Counted from the stretch's first letter, positions 7,974-16,289 are shown. The stretch: DNA of 33,933 nucleotides from Clostridiaceae bacterium (GCA_024635995.1 JAGXHW010000007.1:1-33933); one strand, 5' to 3'. Notes: generated by a model from the letters alone, not told the origin. Made by a program: numbers and translations.

Positions 7974-8008
7974 CCTAGAGGTTCATACCTCTGGTTTATT
8001 TATTTTTT
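7974..8008 (+). terminator. Rho-independent terminator
   Basis: AGAGGT (7977-7982) / ACCTCT (7987-7992) with a 4-nt loop, extended by CC/GG across one bulged base, then a T-rich tract. Layout and sequence resemble the terminator at 5333-5367. Confidence 0.7.
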
Positions 8009-8032
8009 GAACTATTTTTCGAAATAACCTGA

Positions 8033-8060
8033 TTGTGTGAGGCAAATCACATATTAATAC
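8033..8060 (+). promoter_or_regulatory. Promoter with CRP/FNR-like operator before the metal ATPase
   Basis: A perfect TGTGA-GGCAAA-TCACA palindrome occupies 8036-8051, the half-site form recognised by Crp/Fnr-family regulators including several in Firmicutes. It overlaps a candidate -35 (TTGTGT, 8033-8038) spaced 16 bp from TAATAC (8055-8060), about 125 bp before the ATPase start. The regulator is not in the window. Confidence 0.55.
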
Positions 8061-8184
8061 TTTTAATAGTGATACGATGAACACAAGAATTAATAAATGA
8101 ACCAAAATAGAAAGCGAGGGATGCGATGCAACATTTAATGAGTTAAAAAAGATATCTTGAAAACAATAGCAGGGGGGTGGGGAC

Positions 8185-10038
8185 ATGCAAAGACATATTT
8201 TAAAGAACAAAAACAAGATTACACTTATTAATGGTATATTGATTATCGTTGGCTTTTTTAGTAAATGGACAATGGACAATATGGATATATTTACCGGGTC
8301 ATTGATTATAGCGTCCATTTTAGGTGTAGCACCTATTGCGATTCAAGCGTATCAATCTTTAAAAGTAAAAGTAGTGAGTATTGATGTGCTGGTTACCATC
8401 GCTGTAGTTGGTGCATTGATAATTCAAAACTATGAAGAGTCTGCAATTGTTACATTTCTATTCTTATTCGGTGCTTATTTAGAGCAACGCACATTAAATA
8501 AAACGCGTTCAGCTATAAAAGAGTTAACAGAAATGGCGCCAGAAAAAGCACTAAAACAAATGGATAATGAAGAGTTCATGGTAGTTGATGTGGATGAAGT
8601 TGATGAAGGTGATATTTTGCTTGTTAAAACGGGTGCAAAAATCCCTGTGGATGGGACAGTTTTAAAAGGTGAAGGTAGTATTAATGAGGCAAGTATTACA
8701 GGAGAATCTATTCCCGTTAGAAAAGAAGAAGGTTCAAACACATATGCCGGTACAATATTAGACAATGGCACTATTCAAATTGTAGCTGACCGAGTGGGTG
8801 AAGACACAACATTTGGTAAAATCATTGAACTGGTAGAGGAAGCCGTGGACTCAAAATCGGAAGCAGAACGTTTCATAGACCGATTTTCGAAATATTATAC
8901 GCCGGCAGTTCTTGTTATAGCCATTGTGGTATGGTTATTCTCACGAGAAATTGAACTGGCTATTACAATTCTGGTGCTAGGTTGCCCAGGTGCATTAGTA
9001 ATTGGGGTACCAGTATCCAACGTTGCGGGTGTAGGAAATGGAGCGCGTAATGGCGTATTGCTAAAAGGGAGCGAAGTAATTAGTGATTTCAGCAGACTTG
9101 ATACAATGGTATTCGATAAAACAGGCACACTGACCGTAGGAAACCCATCGGTTGCAGAAAAAGAATATTACGGCGATAATACTGGTGAAGCTTTAAAATA
9201 TCTTGCAAGTGTTGAACGTGAATCAGACCACCCATTAGCAAAAGCGGTATTAGAAGAAATTGGTGAAACGACATTCCCAACAGTTGAAAAGACAGAAGTT
9301 ATAAAAGGAGGGGGAATTGTAGCGAGTGTCGATGGTCATAGAATAGCTGTTGGTAATGTTACCCTAATGGAAAGAGAAAAGGTTGAAGTAAATGAAAAAG
9401 CGCAAGCTGATTTAGTACGATTCGAAAAAAATGGCGACTCACTAGTGTTAACTTCTGTTGATGGGAAACTGAAAGTTTTGATGGGTGTTCGTGACCAAAT
9501 GCGTCCAGGCGTTAAAAAAGATTTACGAAAGCTAAAGGAATTAGGCGTGAAAAACCTTGTTATGCTATCGGGTGACAACCAAGTAACGGTTGACGTGGTT
9601 AGCCGTGAATTGGGCTTAACCGAAGCCCGGGGAAACATGTTACCTGAAGATAAATCAGCGTATATTAAGAAGTTAATTGAAGAAGAAGGTCAAATAGTTG
9701 CTTTCATTGGAGACGGCGTAAATGATAGTCCTTCTCTGGCGTTAGCACATGTTGGCATAGCAATGGGAAGTGGTACAGATGTAGCGATTGAAACATCCGA
9801 TGTCGTTTTAATGAATTCAGATTTTAGTCGATTACCACATGCGCTTGGATTAACAAAAGCGACGGCAAGAAATATGAAACAAAACATATTTGTAGCTGTA
9901 GGGGTTGTAGTATTGTTATTAACCAGTCTGATATTTAGTGAATGGATGAGTATGTCAATTGGTATGTTAGTACACGAAGTGAGTATCCTGGTAGTTATTC
10001 TTAACGGCATGAGATTATTACGTTATAATGTGGGCTAA
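8185..10038 (+). CDS. Heavy-metal translocating P1B-type ATPase (CPG motif)
   Basis: ATP-driven metal pump of the P1B family in the cytoplasmic membrane, 617 residues. The actuator motif TGES begins at residue 172, the phosphorylated Asp is D311 in DKTGTLT, the SDHPLAKA nucleotide-binding HP follows, and GDGVND starts at residue 509. The transmembrane metal-site motif is Cys267-Pro-Gly rather than the usual CPC, CPH or SPC, so the substrate is not predictable by the standard classes; the end reads HEVSILVVILNGMRLL. There is no N-terminal HMA domain; instead a separate HMA protein follows 137 bp downstream, likely its metal donor. Codon use is AT-rich and unlike the genes further right, suggesting transfer. 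A G-rich ribosome site (GGGGGGTGG) precedes the ATG. Confidence 0.93.
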   Translation: MQRHILKNKNKITLINGILIIVGFFSKWTMDNMDIFTGSLIIASILGVAPIAIQAYQSLKVKVVSIDVLVTIAVVGALIIQNYEESAIVTFLFLFGAYLEQRTLNKTRSAIKELTEMAPEKALKQMDNEEFMVVDVDEVDEGDILLVKTGAKIPVDGTVLKGEGSINEASITGESIPVRKEEGSNTYAGTILDNGTIQIVADRVGEDTTFGKIIELVEEAVDSKSEAERFIDRFSKYYTPAVLVIAIVVWLFSREIELAITILVLGCPGALVIGVPVSNVAGVGNGARNGVLLKGSEVISDFSRLDTMVFDKTGTLTVGNPSVAEKEYYGDNTGEALKYLASVERESDHPLAKAVLEEIGETTFPTVEKTEVIKGGGIVASVDGHRIAVGNVTLMEREKVEVNEKAQADLVRFEKNGDSLVLTSVDGKLKVLMGVRDQMRPGVKKDLRKLKELGVKNLVMLSGDNQVTVDVVSRELGLTEARGNMLPEDKSAYIKKLIEEEGQIVAFIGDGVNDSPSLALAHVGIAMGSGTDVAIETSDVVLMNSDFSRLPHALGLTKATARNMKQNIFVAVGVVVLLLTSLIFSEWMSMSIGMLVHEVSILVVILNGMRLLRYNVG

Positions 10039-10059
10039 TATTCACAAGAAAAACATGAT

Positions 10060-10080
10060 TTAAACTAAACCAAAGTTTAA
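10060..10080. promoter_or_regulatory. Inverted repeat between ATPase and HMA genes
   Basis: TTAAACT (10060-10066) / AGTTTAA (10074-10080) with a 7-nt spacer. It could be a weak attenuating hairpin or an operator for the HMA gene; no decisive T tract. Confidence 0.3.
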
Positions 10081-10175
10081 TTTTAGCAAAACAGAAAAAC
10101 AGGGTTTATTTGAAGTCTAAGTGATAAATTGAAACCATTTCAACCCAAATGTAATTTATGAGAGGAGATTGTATA

Positions 10176-10403
10176 ATGAAATCAGCAACAATCCAATTAG
10201 AAGCTTTAACATGCCCATCATGTATTCAAAAAATCGAAGGAGGGATTAAAGGTTTAGAGGGCGTAGACCAAGACGCAGTAAAAGTATTATTTAACTCAAG
10301 CAAAGTAAAAGTAGACTTTGACGCAGATCAAGTCTCGATCGATGAAATTGAAGAGTCTATAAATAAGCTTGGATATGACGTTATAAAATCCAAAGTAAAA
10401 TAA
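10176..10403 (+). CDS. HMA-domain metallochaperone (CopZ-like)
   Basis: Small 75-residue heavy-metal-associated domain protein. It has the ferredoxin-like beta-alpha-beta fold pattern and the metal-binding pair Cys13/Cys16 in LTCPSCIQKI, where the usual family motif is MxCxxC. The closing segment SINKLGYDV is typical. Soluble and cytosolic, it would pass metal ions to the preceding ATPase, which lacks its own HMA domain. The open frame reaches back to 10158, but AGGAGA a few bases before the ATG at 10176 supports that start. Leu-Thr before the first Cys differs from Cu-type CopZ (Met-Thr), so the metal, like that of the CPG ATPase, should be left open. Confidence 0.9.
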   Translation: MKSATIQLEALTCPSCIQKIEGGIKGLEGVDQDAVKVLFNSSKVKVDFDADQVSIDEIEESINKLGYDVIKSKVK

Positions 10404-10651
10404 AATACTCCTTCTTTTTCTCCATTCCCGTTATGTTCAGTGCAAGTGCGTAAAACCCAATAATGTAGGTTGGTTCTATCTTCTCCTAGCACCTGATAAA
10501 TTGATTATCTTTTTACTGCAGATGGCTCAAGATGGACTAATTGATTAAAAATCACAGAAGACATCGCGACGCACTTATGATTTATCCAGTGCCGGAGATG
10601 ATTTGCCAATTTTTCTTAAAGTGAGATGAAATCGATATGAACACAACAGAA
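10404..10651. other. Intergenic region with right direct repeat
   Basis: No convincing gene. It carries the right copy of the direct repeat (10422-10455); the rest encodes only short interrupted frames on both strands. Confidence 0.4.
10422..10455. repeat. Right copy of ~30-bp direct repeat flanking metal cassette
   Basis: Matches 6226-6257 in the same orientation (CCCGTTATGTTC core plus flanks). It begins 18 bp after the HMA gene stop. The two copies bracket about 4.2 kb holding the permease, ATPase and HMA genes. Confidence 0.6.
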
Positions 10652-10686
10652 AACCAACCGGGCAATGAAAACCCAGGTTGGTTTTT
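10652..10686. terminator. Bidirectional terminator
   Basis: AACCAACC-GGG (10652-10662) pairs with CCC-A-GGTTGGTT (10672-10683) with one bulged A, followed by TTTTTG on the plus strand and by a T-rich run on the minus strand. It serves the minus-strand small secreted protein gene. Confidence 0.8.
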
Positions 10687-10710
10687 GTTGTGCGATGTGT
10701 TTATTGAGGT

Positions 10711-11064
10711 TTATTGAAATCTAGGTTGTTGAGTTCCAAAACCACCCATCATGCCTCTATGGCCATAACCGCCGCCGAATCCACCGCGGAAACTTTCACC
10801 GGCTACTCCACCGTGGCATAGACCATATCCTTCAACAAATTCGTTTTCAAGACGGTATTCGTCCATGGCCTCCCAGCGATCACGTTGCCATTCTGCCTGT
10901 TCTTGTGTGATCAGGCCTTCTTCAAGGGCAGTGTCAACACGCTCTTGTCGCCATTCTTTCATTTCCTGGTACCATTCAGGTGTATCAACACTCTCTGCAA
11001 ATGCCATAGCACTAAGAGACAGTACCAACAACATGGTTAATCCAATCGCTATTTTCTTTTTCAT
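10711..11064 (-). CDS. Small secreted protein with Gly-rich C-terminus
   Basis: A 117-residue exported protein. Residues 1-23 form a clear signal peptide (KKK, hydrophobic core, AMAFA cleavage site). The mature part has a Trp-rich helical region (WYQEMKEWRQERVDTALEEG, then LITQEQAEWQRDRWEAM), similar in style to the DUF2680-type small secreted proteins of Firmicutes, followed by a Gly/His/Phe-rich tail (GGFGGGYGHRGMMGGF). The tail could bind metal, which would fit the neighbouring metal genes, but that is speculation. GGAGG at good spacing supports the start. It is a single gene with its own terminator at 10652-10686. Function is unknown. Confidence 0.78.
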   Translation of the reverse strand: MKKKIAIGLTMLLVLSLSAMAFAESVDTPEWYQEMKEWRQERVDTALEEGLITQEQAEWQRDRWEAMDEYRLENEFVEGYGLCHGGVAGESFRGGFGGGYGHRGMMGGFGTQQPRFQ

Positions 11065-11254
11065 TTTAATTCCTCCTGTTATAGATTGTTAATTTTGTCA
11101 GAAATCCAAAGCCGTGTATAACCGGTCTCGCTCTGACTTATCTTTAGTATAAGGGGTAAATGTGTTGAAAGTGTGATGGAAAAGCAATGGATTCGTGAAA
11201 TTCAATATATTATACGTTCAAAAAGTCATAAAACAGAGAATGTTGACCAATTAG

Positions 11255-11640
11255 GTGGACCTAAGACGATTATTGATGTCGAAAAGTAGTTGGGGTTCAC
11301 GGGCAGAAAAATCTCATAGGAAGAACAGAGCTGACGACCTGTTGATTCTGGAAGGGAATGATGCTTATAAAACCATAATGGGTACTGATGAGCATGAAAA
11401 CATGGTAGGACGCAAGATTTTAGACTTGGACCATTTAGTACCTTACAAGTGGCTGGTCGAAAGCATTAAATTTTATAACAAATCAGCTCATGCAAATAAC
11501 AACTTGACATTGTCCGTTGAATTTTCTGTGGAAAGCACTCAGAAAGTCTATCAGAAGAAACACTGCTGTGATCTATCGAGTATGAGTATGTCAGTGTAGG
11601 GTGTACACGAGATCTAAAAGAGAAGAATGAAGACATTATT
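11255..11640 (+). pseudogene. PAS-domain protein remnant
   Basis: The frame to 11599 reads LILEGNDAYKTIMGTDEHEN and MVGRKILDLDHLVP, a PAS sensor fold like those of sensor kinases, and then loses the pattern. In a shifted frame the domain end appears (YEYVSVGCTRDLKEKNE, about 11577-11630), the usual PAS/PAC closing segment. The gene then stops at the convergent DedA-family gene with no output domain, so it is a frameshifted, truncated signalling gene. A kinase or diguanylate cyclase origin cannot be told. Confidence 0.65.
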
Positions 11641-12197
11641 CATTTGTTAAAGATTTTATTTTGCAGATATTTGAAGGATACCATAAGGACGAAGATGATT
11701 AGAGCTGCTACAAATGTGTAGGTTTCTAAGTTTGACAAGATAGTATCTCCGTACAACCTGATGAGAATGGCCTGAGGTGTATGCCTGATAATTCTACTAA
11801 CAACTGTTGCAAAGAGGAACGTTTTAAAATCTATCTCAAAGATCCCAGCAGACAGTACATAAACTTCGTAAGGGACCGGTGTGAAGGCAGATGTTATGAG
11901 TGTGAAAAAGGCGTTTTTGTCATAGAGAGACTTAAGCTTCTGAACGTACTCTTTTTCCATAAATTTATGTTTGAAAGACTTACTCAAAAATTGAATCAAA
12001 TGATAACCGGTAATTGATCCTATAAGAGAAACGATTATCAGTACAGTAACATAGAAAATTGCCTTTGTTGGGTTAGATAAATAAACAGGAATCGAAATAA
12101 GTTCCATAGGCATGGGCAAAAAAACTGCTTCGGAAAAGGCGGCGATGATAATGCCGACTAATCCATACTCAACAAGTATAGAAACCAAATGATCCAT
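11640..12197 (-). CDS. DedA/YqaA family (VTT-domain) membrane protein
   Basis: A 185-residue integral membrane protein of the DedA/SNARE-associated (VTT) group, a family that includes lipid scramblase-like undecaprenyl-phosphate transporters. Visible features are an N-terminal re-entrant segment with acidic and proline residues (FSEAVFLPMPMELI), a second one (TSAFTPVPYEVYVLSAG) and the Arg-containing RIIRHTPQAILIRLYG, plus two or three further membrane helices. GGAGG precedes the ATG. The C-terminal end seems to have a decayed relative near 3100-3250. It converges with the PAS remnant, whose sequence runs up to its stop codon. Shorter than typical DedA (about 200-220), closer to YqaA-like members. 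Confidence 0.85.
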   Translation of the reverse strand: MDHLVSILVEYGLVGIIIAAFSEAVFLPMPMELISIPVYLSNPTKAIFYVTVLIIVSLIGSITGYHLIQFLSKSFKHKFMEKEYVQKLKSLYDKNAFFTLITSAFTPVPYEVYVLSAGIFEIDFKTFLFATVVSRIIRHTPQAILIRLYGDTILSNLETYTFVAALIIFVLMVSFKYLQNKIFNK

Positions 12198-12335
12198 CCT
12201 GATACCTCCATGTTCTCAACCTAATATTCATTTTAACATATTGGGTTTAAGCTTAAATTACTAATAACATAAATATCGTTTAACAGGCCAAACAAAAGCC
12301 CTTAGAAGACAACCTTACAACTCGAAATAAGCACA

Positions 12336-12374
12336 AAAACCACCTGAGAAATATAGCACTTTCAGGTGGTTTTT
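12336..12374. terminator. Bidirectional terminator after pfkB
   Basis: ACCACCTGA (12339-12347) and TCAGGTGGT (12362-12370), flanked by A and T runs on both sides. It lies 13 bp past the pfkB stop codon on the minus strand and could also end plus-strand transcription. Confidence 0.85.
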
Positions 12375-12386
12375 ATATGACCCGCT

Positions 12387-13313
12387 TTATTTCATCAACT
12401 CATAGATCCGCTGGGTATCTTCCAGACGGCACAGTTCCGATCCCGGCGTCATGACAGCAGCAGTGCCGGCCGCCACACCGTAGAGAATAGATTCCCTGAC
12501 AGACATGCCCCGGGCAAGGCTTAAGACAATACCGGCTACCATGCTGTCGCCGGCACCTACCTTGCTGATAATGGGGACGGTGTGCGGTAAAATGTGTTCA
12601 GCCATCTCTGCTGACACCATCAATGCACCGGCTGCTCCCAGAGAAATGACAAGTATCTGGCACCGACCCTTCTCGATCATTTTTTTTGCCTCCGCTATGA
12701 TTTGTGTTTTCTCTTGGATGTTGTCTCCAACCAGTTCCCTGAACTCACGTACATTTGGCTTGATCAGATAAACACCCTCATGAAGTGCCTGTTCCAGCGC
12801 TTCTCCTGAAACATCAACAATGGTTTTGGCGCCACGATTTTTCCCCATTCGGGCAATCCGGGCATAAAAGTCTGCAGGGGCACCCGGTGGAAGGCTGCCG
12901 CTGGCCACCAGATACGCTGGCGCCGGATCAATGTCCGCTAACACCTGAAGAAACTGTTCGCATTCTTCCGGCGTCACTTCCGGTCCCGGCATGCCAAAGC
13001 GGTACTGTTGCCCAGTGGCTTCCTCCAGAATCACAAGGCTTTCGCGGACCCCCTCCTGTAAAGGAATCGGTCGGTGAATCAGACCTTCTTCATCCAGAAG
13101 TTCTAGTAGTCTTTCGCCTGTGAAACCCCCTTTGCCATACAGCAGCAGAGACTCCCCCCCCAGCTTTTTAATTGCCCGGGAAACATTCACACCTCCTCCG
13201 CCTGCGTCAAAGCGGGGCGGTTTGCAATACAGCTTTCGTTCAGCCACTACATGGTCTACGCTTGAACTCTTATCAATGGCTGGGTTTATGGAAATACTTA
13301 CAATGTTCTTCAT
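12387..13313 (-). CDS. pfkB: 6-phosphofructokinase, PfkB type
   Basis: Sugar kinase of the ribokinase/PfkB family that phosphorylates fructose 6-phosphate to fructose 1,6-bisphosphate with ATP. At 308 residues it matches E. coli Pfk-2 in length and landmarks: substrate loop GGGGVNVSRAI at 38-48, QQYRFGMPGPEVT at 102-114, VDVSGEAL near 166, and the anion-hole/catalytic motif GAGDS with Asp256, the same number as in E. coli. The C-terminal ELCRLEDTQRIYEL also matches Pfk-2 rather than 1-phosphofructokinase or tagatose-6-phosphate kinase. GGAGGG precedes the ATG. It lies alone or in a loose unit behind chrA (115 bp gap). A tagatose-6-phosphate activity is the main alternative. Confidence 0.88.
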   Translation of the reverse strand: MKNIVSISINPAIDKSSSVDHVVAERKLYCKPPRFDAGGGGVNVSRAIKKLGGESLLLYGKGGFTGERLLELLDEEGLIHRPIPLQEGVRESLVILEEATGQQYRFGMPGPEVTPEECEQFLQVLADIDPAPAYLVASGSLPPGAPADFYARIARMGKNRGAKTIVDVSGEALEQALHEGVYLIKPNVREFRELVGDNIQEKTQIIAEAKKMIEKGRCQILVISLGAAGALMVSAEMAEHILPHTVPIISKVGAGDSMVAGIVLSLARGMSVRESILYGVAAGTAAVMTPGSELCRLEDTQRIYELMK

Positions 13314-13359
13314 GAAAAACCCTCCTGCCTCTTAACTGTATCTCACCTGTGTTTCCATA

Positions 13360-13373
13360 TACCCTCGGGGGTA
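13360..13373. promoter_or_regulatory. Possible CsoR-type site upstream of pfkB
   Basis: TACCC-TCGG-GGGTA, a near-palindrome with the C/G-tract form of CsoR-family operators, 47 bp before the pfkB start. It may instead be only a small hairpin behind chrA; no T tract follows. Confidence 0.3.
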
Positions 13374-13428
13374 ACCCATAAACGACGTCTATCTCGTGTT
13401 AAATGAACCCCCAGTAAGGGATTTTGTG

Positions 13429-13977
13429 TTATCCCAAAAAAACACCGCCAAAAGCCAAGGCCATCACAATGAGAATAGCGGGATGAAGATTGAAAACCGC
13501 CAGGCCCACTACGGCCAATGCCGCAATTATATAGGTTGTTATACTGGGGAAGGAGGTTCGGCCCATCATATAAACAACTTGAGCCACCAGAATAACGACC
13601 ACTGGACGGACGCCTCTCATCATACCACCCATCCAAGGAGCATTGCTAAACCGGGCGTAAAAGCTGATGAGAAGTACTGCAGCAATAGCCGAAGGAGCAA
13701 CAGTGGCTGTTATGGCCACAAGTGAACCTGGAATACCTTGGACATGATAACCAATCAGTGCAGACATTTTTGTAGCGATGGGCCCTGGAAGCATATTTCC
13801 GAAAGCCAACGCATCCGTAAATTCTTCGATGGTCATCCACCCGTAATTATCAACAACTTCCTCCCTTATCAGTGGAATTGAAGCAGGGCCACCACCAAAA
13901 CCAAAAATGCCAGGCCTCAAAAAGCCCATAAATAAATCCAAATACGTATGAATGACTTTTCCAATAACACTACTCAT
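13429..13977 (-). CDS. Chromate transporter family protein (short-chain ChrA)
   Basis: Single CHR-domain membrane protein of 182 residues. The CHR family exports chromate, or acts as an anion exchanger of uncertain substrate. Signature sequence is clear: GFGGGPASIPLIREEVV near residues 26-42, WMTIEEFTDALAFGNMLPGPIATK near 47-70, and about five or six hydrophobic segments. Short-chain CHR proteins normally work as a heteropair encoded by two adjacent genes; here only one is found, and no second CHR gene lies on either side. AGGAGA precedes the ATG. The last codons follow a run of seven T, a place where slippage could alter the C-terminus. Followed on the same strand by pfkB. Confidence 0.88.
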   Translation of the reverse strand: MSSVIGKVIHTYLDLFMGFLRPGIFGFGGGPASIPLIREEVVDNYGWMTIEEFTDALAFGNMLPGPIATKMSALIGYHVQGIPGSLVAITATVAPSAIAAVLLISFYARFSNAPWMGGMMRGVRPVVVILVAQVVYMMGRTSFPSITTYIIAALAVVGLAVFNLHPAILIVMALAFGGVFLG

Positions 13978-14243
13978 GATTTAAACGATCTCCTCTCATA
14001 TAAACGAATTAAGTATATAATATAAGTAAAACATTCTTGAAGCAAGTAATAGTATGCAAAAGTATAGCATAAAATCACCTCGGTTTGAGCCAAACGAAAG
14101 CGTTACACCAATCTTCCTTTTGGGTAATGATAAAATGGTAAAACTCTTCGGGCGAGAGGGCGATGCTATGACATGAGAAAAGATTCATCCAGAGCGCAAC
14201 TGTATCCACAATTGGCTGTTCATGTAAAGGAGAGACGAAAATT

Positions 14244-16148
14244 ATGAATCGAAAAATCCTAGCTTTGTTAATGGTGACAGTGATGGTCTTTGCCAGCTTC
14301 ACCAGTGTGTATGCCCTGTCCTACACTGTGGTACAAGGAGATACACTGTGGGATCTGGGTATAAAGTACGGTGTTGAATGGAGTGAAATTGCAGAAGACA
14401 ATGGCATCCAGGATGTACGAAAACTGCAAATAGGTACGGTGTTGGACATTCCTGTACCCGGCGAACCTGCCCCGGCACCAGTTCCAGAACCGGAACCAGT
14501 CCCGCCCATTTCAGAAGTGATCCCCGAAGAACCAGAAGAGGTAACCTACATGGAATACAATGTATCCCTTGTAAACGGTGATTATCAGGTGCCCGGCATT
14601 GTGACCTTGCCCATTGGTGAAGGACCCTTCCCTGCTGTGGTCATGCTTCACGGCACTGGCTCAGAGAAGAACGAAGCCGGAGGTGGTTATGCCCTCGCAG
14701 CGCCTGCTTTGGCAGAAGCCGGTATTGCCAGTATCCGCATCGACTTCATCGGTACCGGCGACAGCCAGGTGGACTATATTGAATACAATTTCAGCACCGC
14801 TGTTTCCGACGCTAACGCCGGTTTTAGCTACTTGGCCAATCTGGAACAAGTGGATGCCAACCGCATTGGCGTCATGGGCTGGAGCCAGGGCGGCACCATC
14901 GCCATGCTGGCCGCTGCCCACAACCGTTCCTTCCAGTCTGTGCTCACCTGGGCCGGCGCTCCGGATATGTCCCTAGGCGACTTTGAAGCAGAATATGAAA
15001 TCGCCAAAGAAGAAGGTTTTTTCCTTAGTGAATATGAATGGCGCTCACCCCTTCGTTCTGGTCTCCAATGGTATGAAGACGTTTCCAACATTGATGTGCT
15101 GGAAGTATTTAGCAACACCGATGCTCCCGTGTTGGCCATTAACGGCAGTGAAGACACCGTAGTTGATCCCGCCAACGCAGCCCTCATAGTGGAAGCTTCC
15201 GCCAACCCCGCTTCCCAACAGATGATATTGGAAGGTGCTGATCATACCTTCAACATCTTTACCGGTGACATGACTGCTTTTGACCAGCTCATCGATGCTA
15301 CCGTCAATTGGTTTGCTGCAACACTTCAGCCAGTGTACACTACTGAAGAAGTCAGCATTATGAACGGTGAACGAATGGTTCCCGCCACCGTGGTTATGCC
15401 CGTGGGAGACGGACCTTTCCCGGCAGTGGTGATGAACCATGGCCATGGCGGCAGTCGTCAGGAAAACGGCGGATTTGACGGAGTGGCCGAAGCCCTGGCC
15501 ATCCGTGGTATTGCCACCATCCGCATGGACTTTCCCGGCTGCGGTGACAGCACCGAACCCTTCACCGAAAACTATCTGTCCAACATGATTTCCGACTCCA
15601 ATGCCAGCCTTGCTTACCTGCTGGACAATTACCCCATCGATCCCCAACGACTGGGCATCATGGGTTACAGCATGGGTGGCCGAATTGCCCTGCACATTGG
15701 AAGCGAAGATGATCAGCCCTACAAAGCCATGGGACTCTTAGCGCCCTCTGCCGACTGGGGCCAGGAAATGATGGTCAGCTTCCTGGGAGGCCAGGAAGCC
15801 TTTGACAGTCTCTACGCTGAAGCCCAGAGCGAAAAAGGTTATGCTGACTTCACCACCCAGTGGGGACAGGTGCAGCAGCTGAGCCTCAACTGGTTTGATG
15901 AAATGATTGCCTCCCGGCCCCTGGAAAACATCGCCAATTATGACGGTGACATGCTGGTGGTCTATGGTGACCAGGATGATGTCGTGCGGGCCGGTGTCAA
16001 CCAGGCCGTGGCAGAGGCTTATGAATCGGCAGAGGTGATCGTCGTACCCAACGCCAACCATGGCTATGGCTTCTACAGCGACCAGCCGGATGTGACAGCA
16101 GCAGTGGAAGATTCTCTGGCAGATTTCTTTGCCGAAGCCCTGAAGTAA
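14244..16148 (+). CDS. Secreted LysM protein with two tandem alpha/beta hydrolase domains
   Basis: A 634-residue exported protein. Residues 1-25 form a signal peptide (ending SVYA). A LysM peptidoglycan-binding domain follows (YTVVQGDTLWDLGIKYG..., 27-70), then a Pro/Glu linker (about 72-97) and two dienelactone-hydrolase-like alpha/beta hydrolase domains (about 100-360 and 365-634). Both keep complete catalytic triads: Ser214 in GWSQGG, Asp304 in GSEDTVV and His334 (ADHTF); Ser476 in GYSMGG, Asp578 in GDQDD and His606 (NANHGY). Each also carries an HG oxyanion-type motif (MLHGTGS, NHGHGGS). It probably hydrolyses esters at the cell wall; the substrate is unknown. AAGGAG precedes the ATG; a terminator follows. 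Fusion of two active hydrolase domains to LysM is unusual. Confidence 0.92.
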   Translation: MNRKILALLMVTVMVFASFTSVYALSYTVVQGDTLWDLGIKYGVEWSEIAEDNGIQDVRKLQIGTVLDIPVPGEPAPAPVPEPEPVPPISEVIPEEPEEVTYMEYNVSLVNGDYQVPGIVTLPIGEGPFPAVVMLHGTGSEKNEAGGGYALAAPALAEAGIASIRIDFIGTGDSQVDYIEYNFSTAVSDANAGFSYLANLEQVDANRIGVMGWSQGGTIAMLAAAHNRSFQSVLTWAGAPDMSLGDFEAEYEIAKEEGFFLSEYEWRSPLRSGLQWYEDVSNIDVLEVFSNTDAPVLAINGSEDTVVDPANAALIVEASANPASQQMILEGADHTFNIFTGDMTAFDQLIDATVNWFAATLQPVYTTEEVSIMNGERMVPATVVMPVGDGPFPAVVMNHGHGGSRQENGGFDGVAEALAIRGIATIRMDFPGCGDSTEPFTENYLSNMISDSNASLAYLLDNYPIDPQRLGIMGYSMGGRIALHIGSEDDQPYKAMGLLAPSADWGQEMMVSFLGGQEAFDSLYAEAQSEKGYADFTTQWGQVQQLSLNWFDEMIASRPLENIANYDGDMLVVYGDQDDVVRAGVNQAVAEAYESAEVIVVPNANHGYGFYSDQPDVTAAVEDSLADFFAEALK

Positions 16149-16176
16149 AGAGAAATCATTCAATCGCCCAGCACAC

Positions 16177-16222
16177 GCCCCCGACGATAGACCACAAAAT
16201 GGTTGTAGCCGGGGGCTTTTTC
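16177..16222 (+). terminator. Strong rho-independent terminator
   Basis: GCCCCCG (16177-16183) / CGGGGGC (16210-16216), with an inner ACCA/TGGT stem, then TTTTTC. It ends the LysM-hydrolase transcript. Confidence 0.9.
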
Positions 16223-16289
16223 TGTACATTTGTTTACATTAATAACTGCCGGGAATGGTTTCCCGACAGTCTGTGATGGTAGACATATT

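Noticed and set aside
12246-12257. 12-bp palindrome TTTAAGCTTAAA
   Set aside because: Short AT-rich palindrome upstream of the DedA gene with no matching regulator class; may be chance.
15045-15695. 216-residue minus-strand open frame
   Set aside because: Lies antisense inside the LysM-hydrolase gene, lacks a ribosome site and has a low-complexity His/Gly/Val composition typical of a shadow frame.
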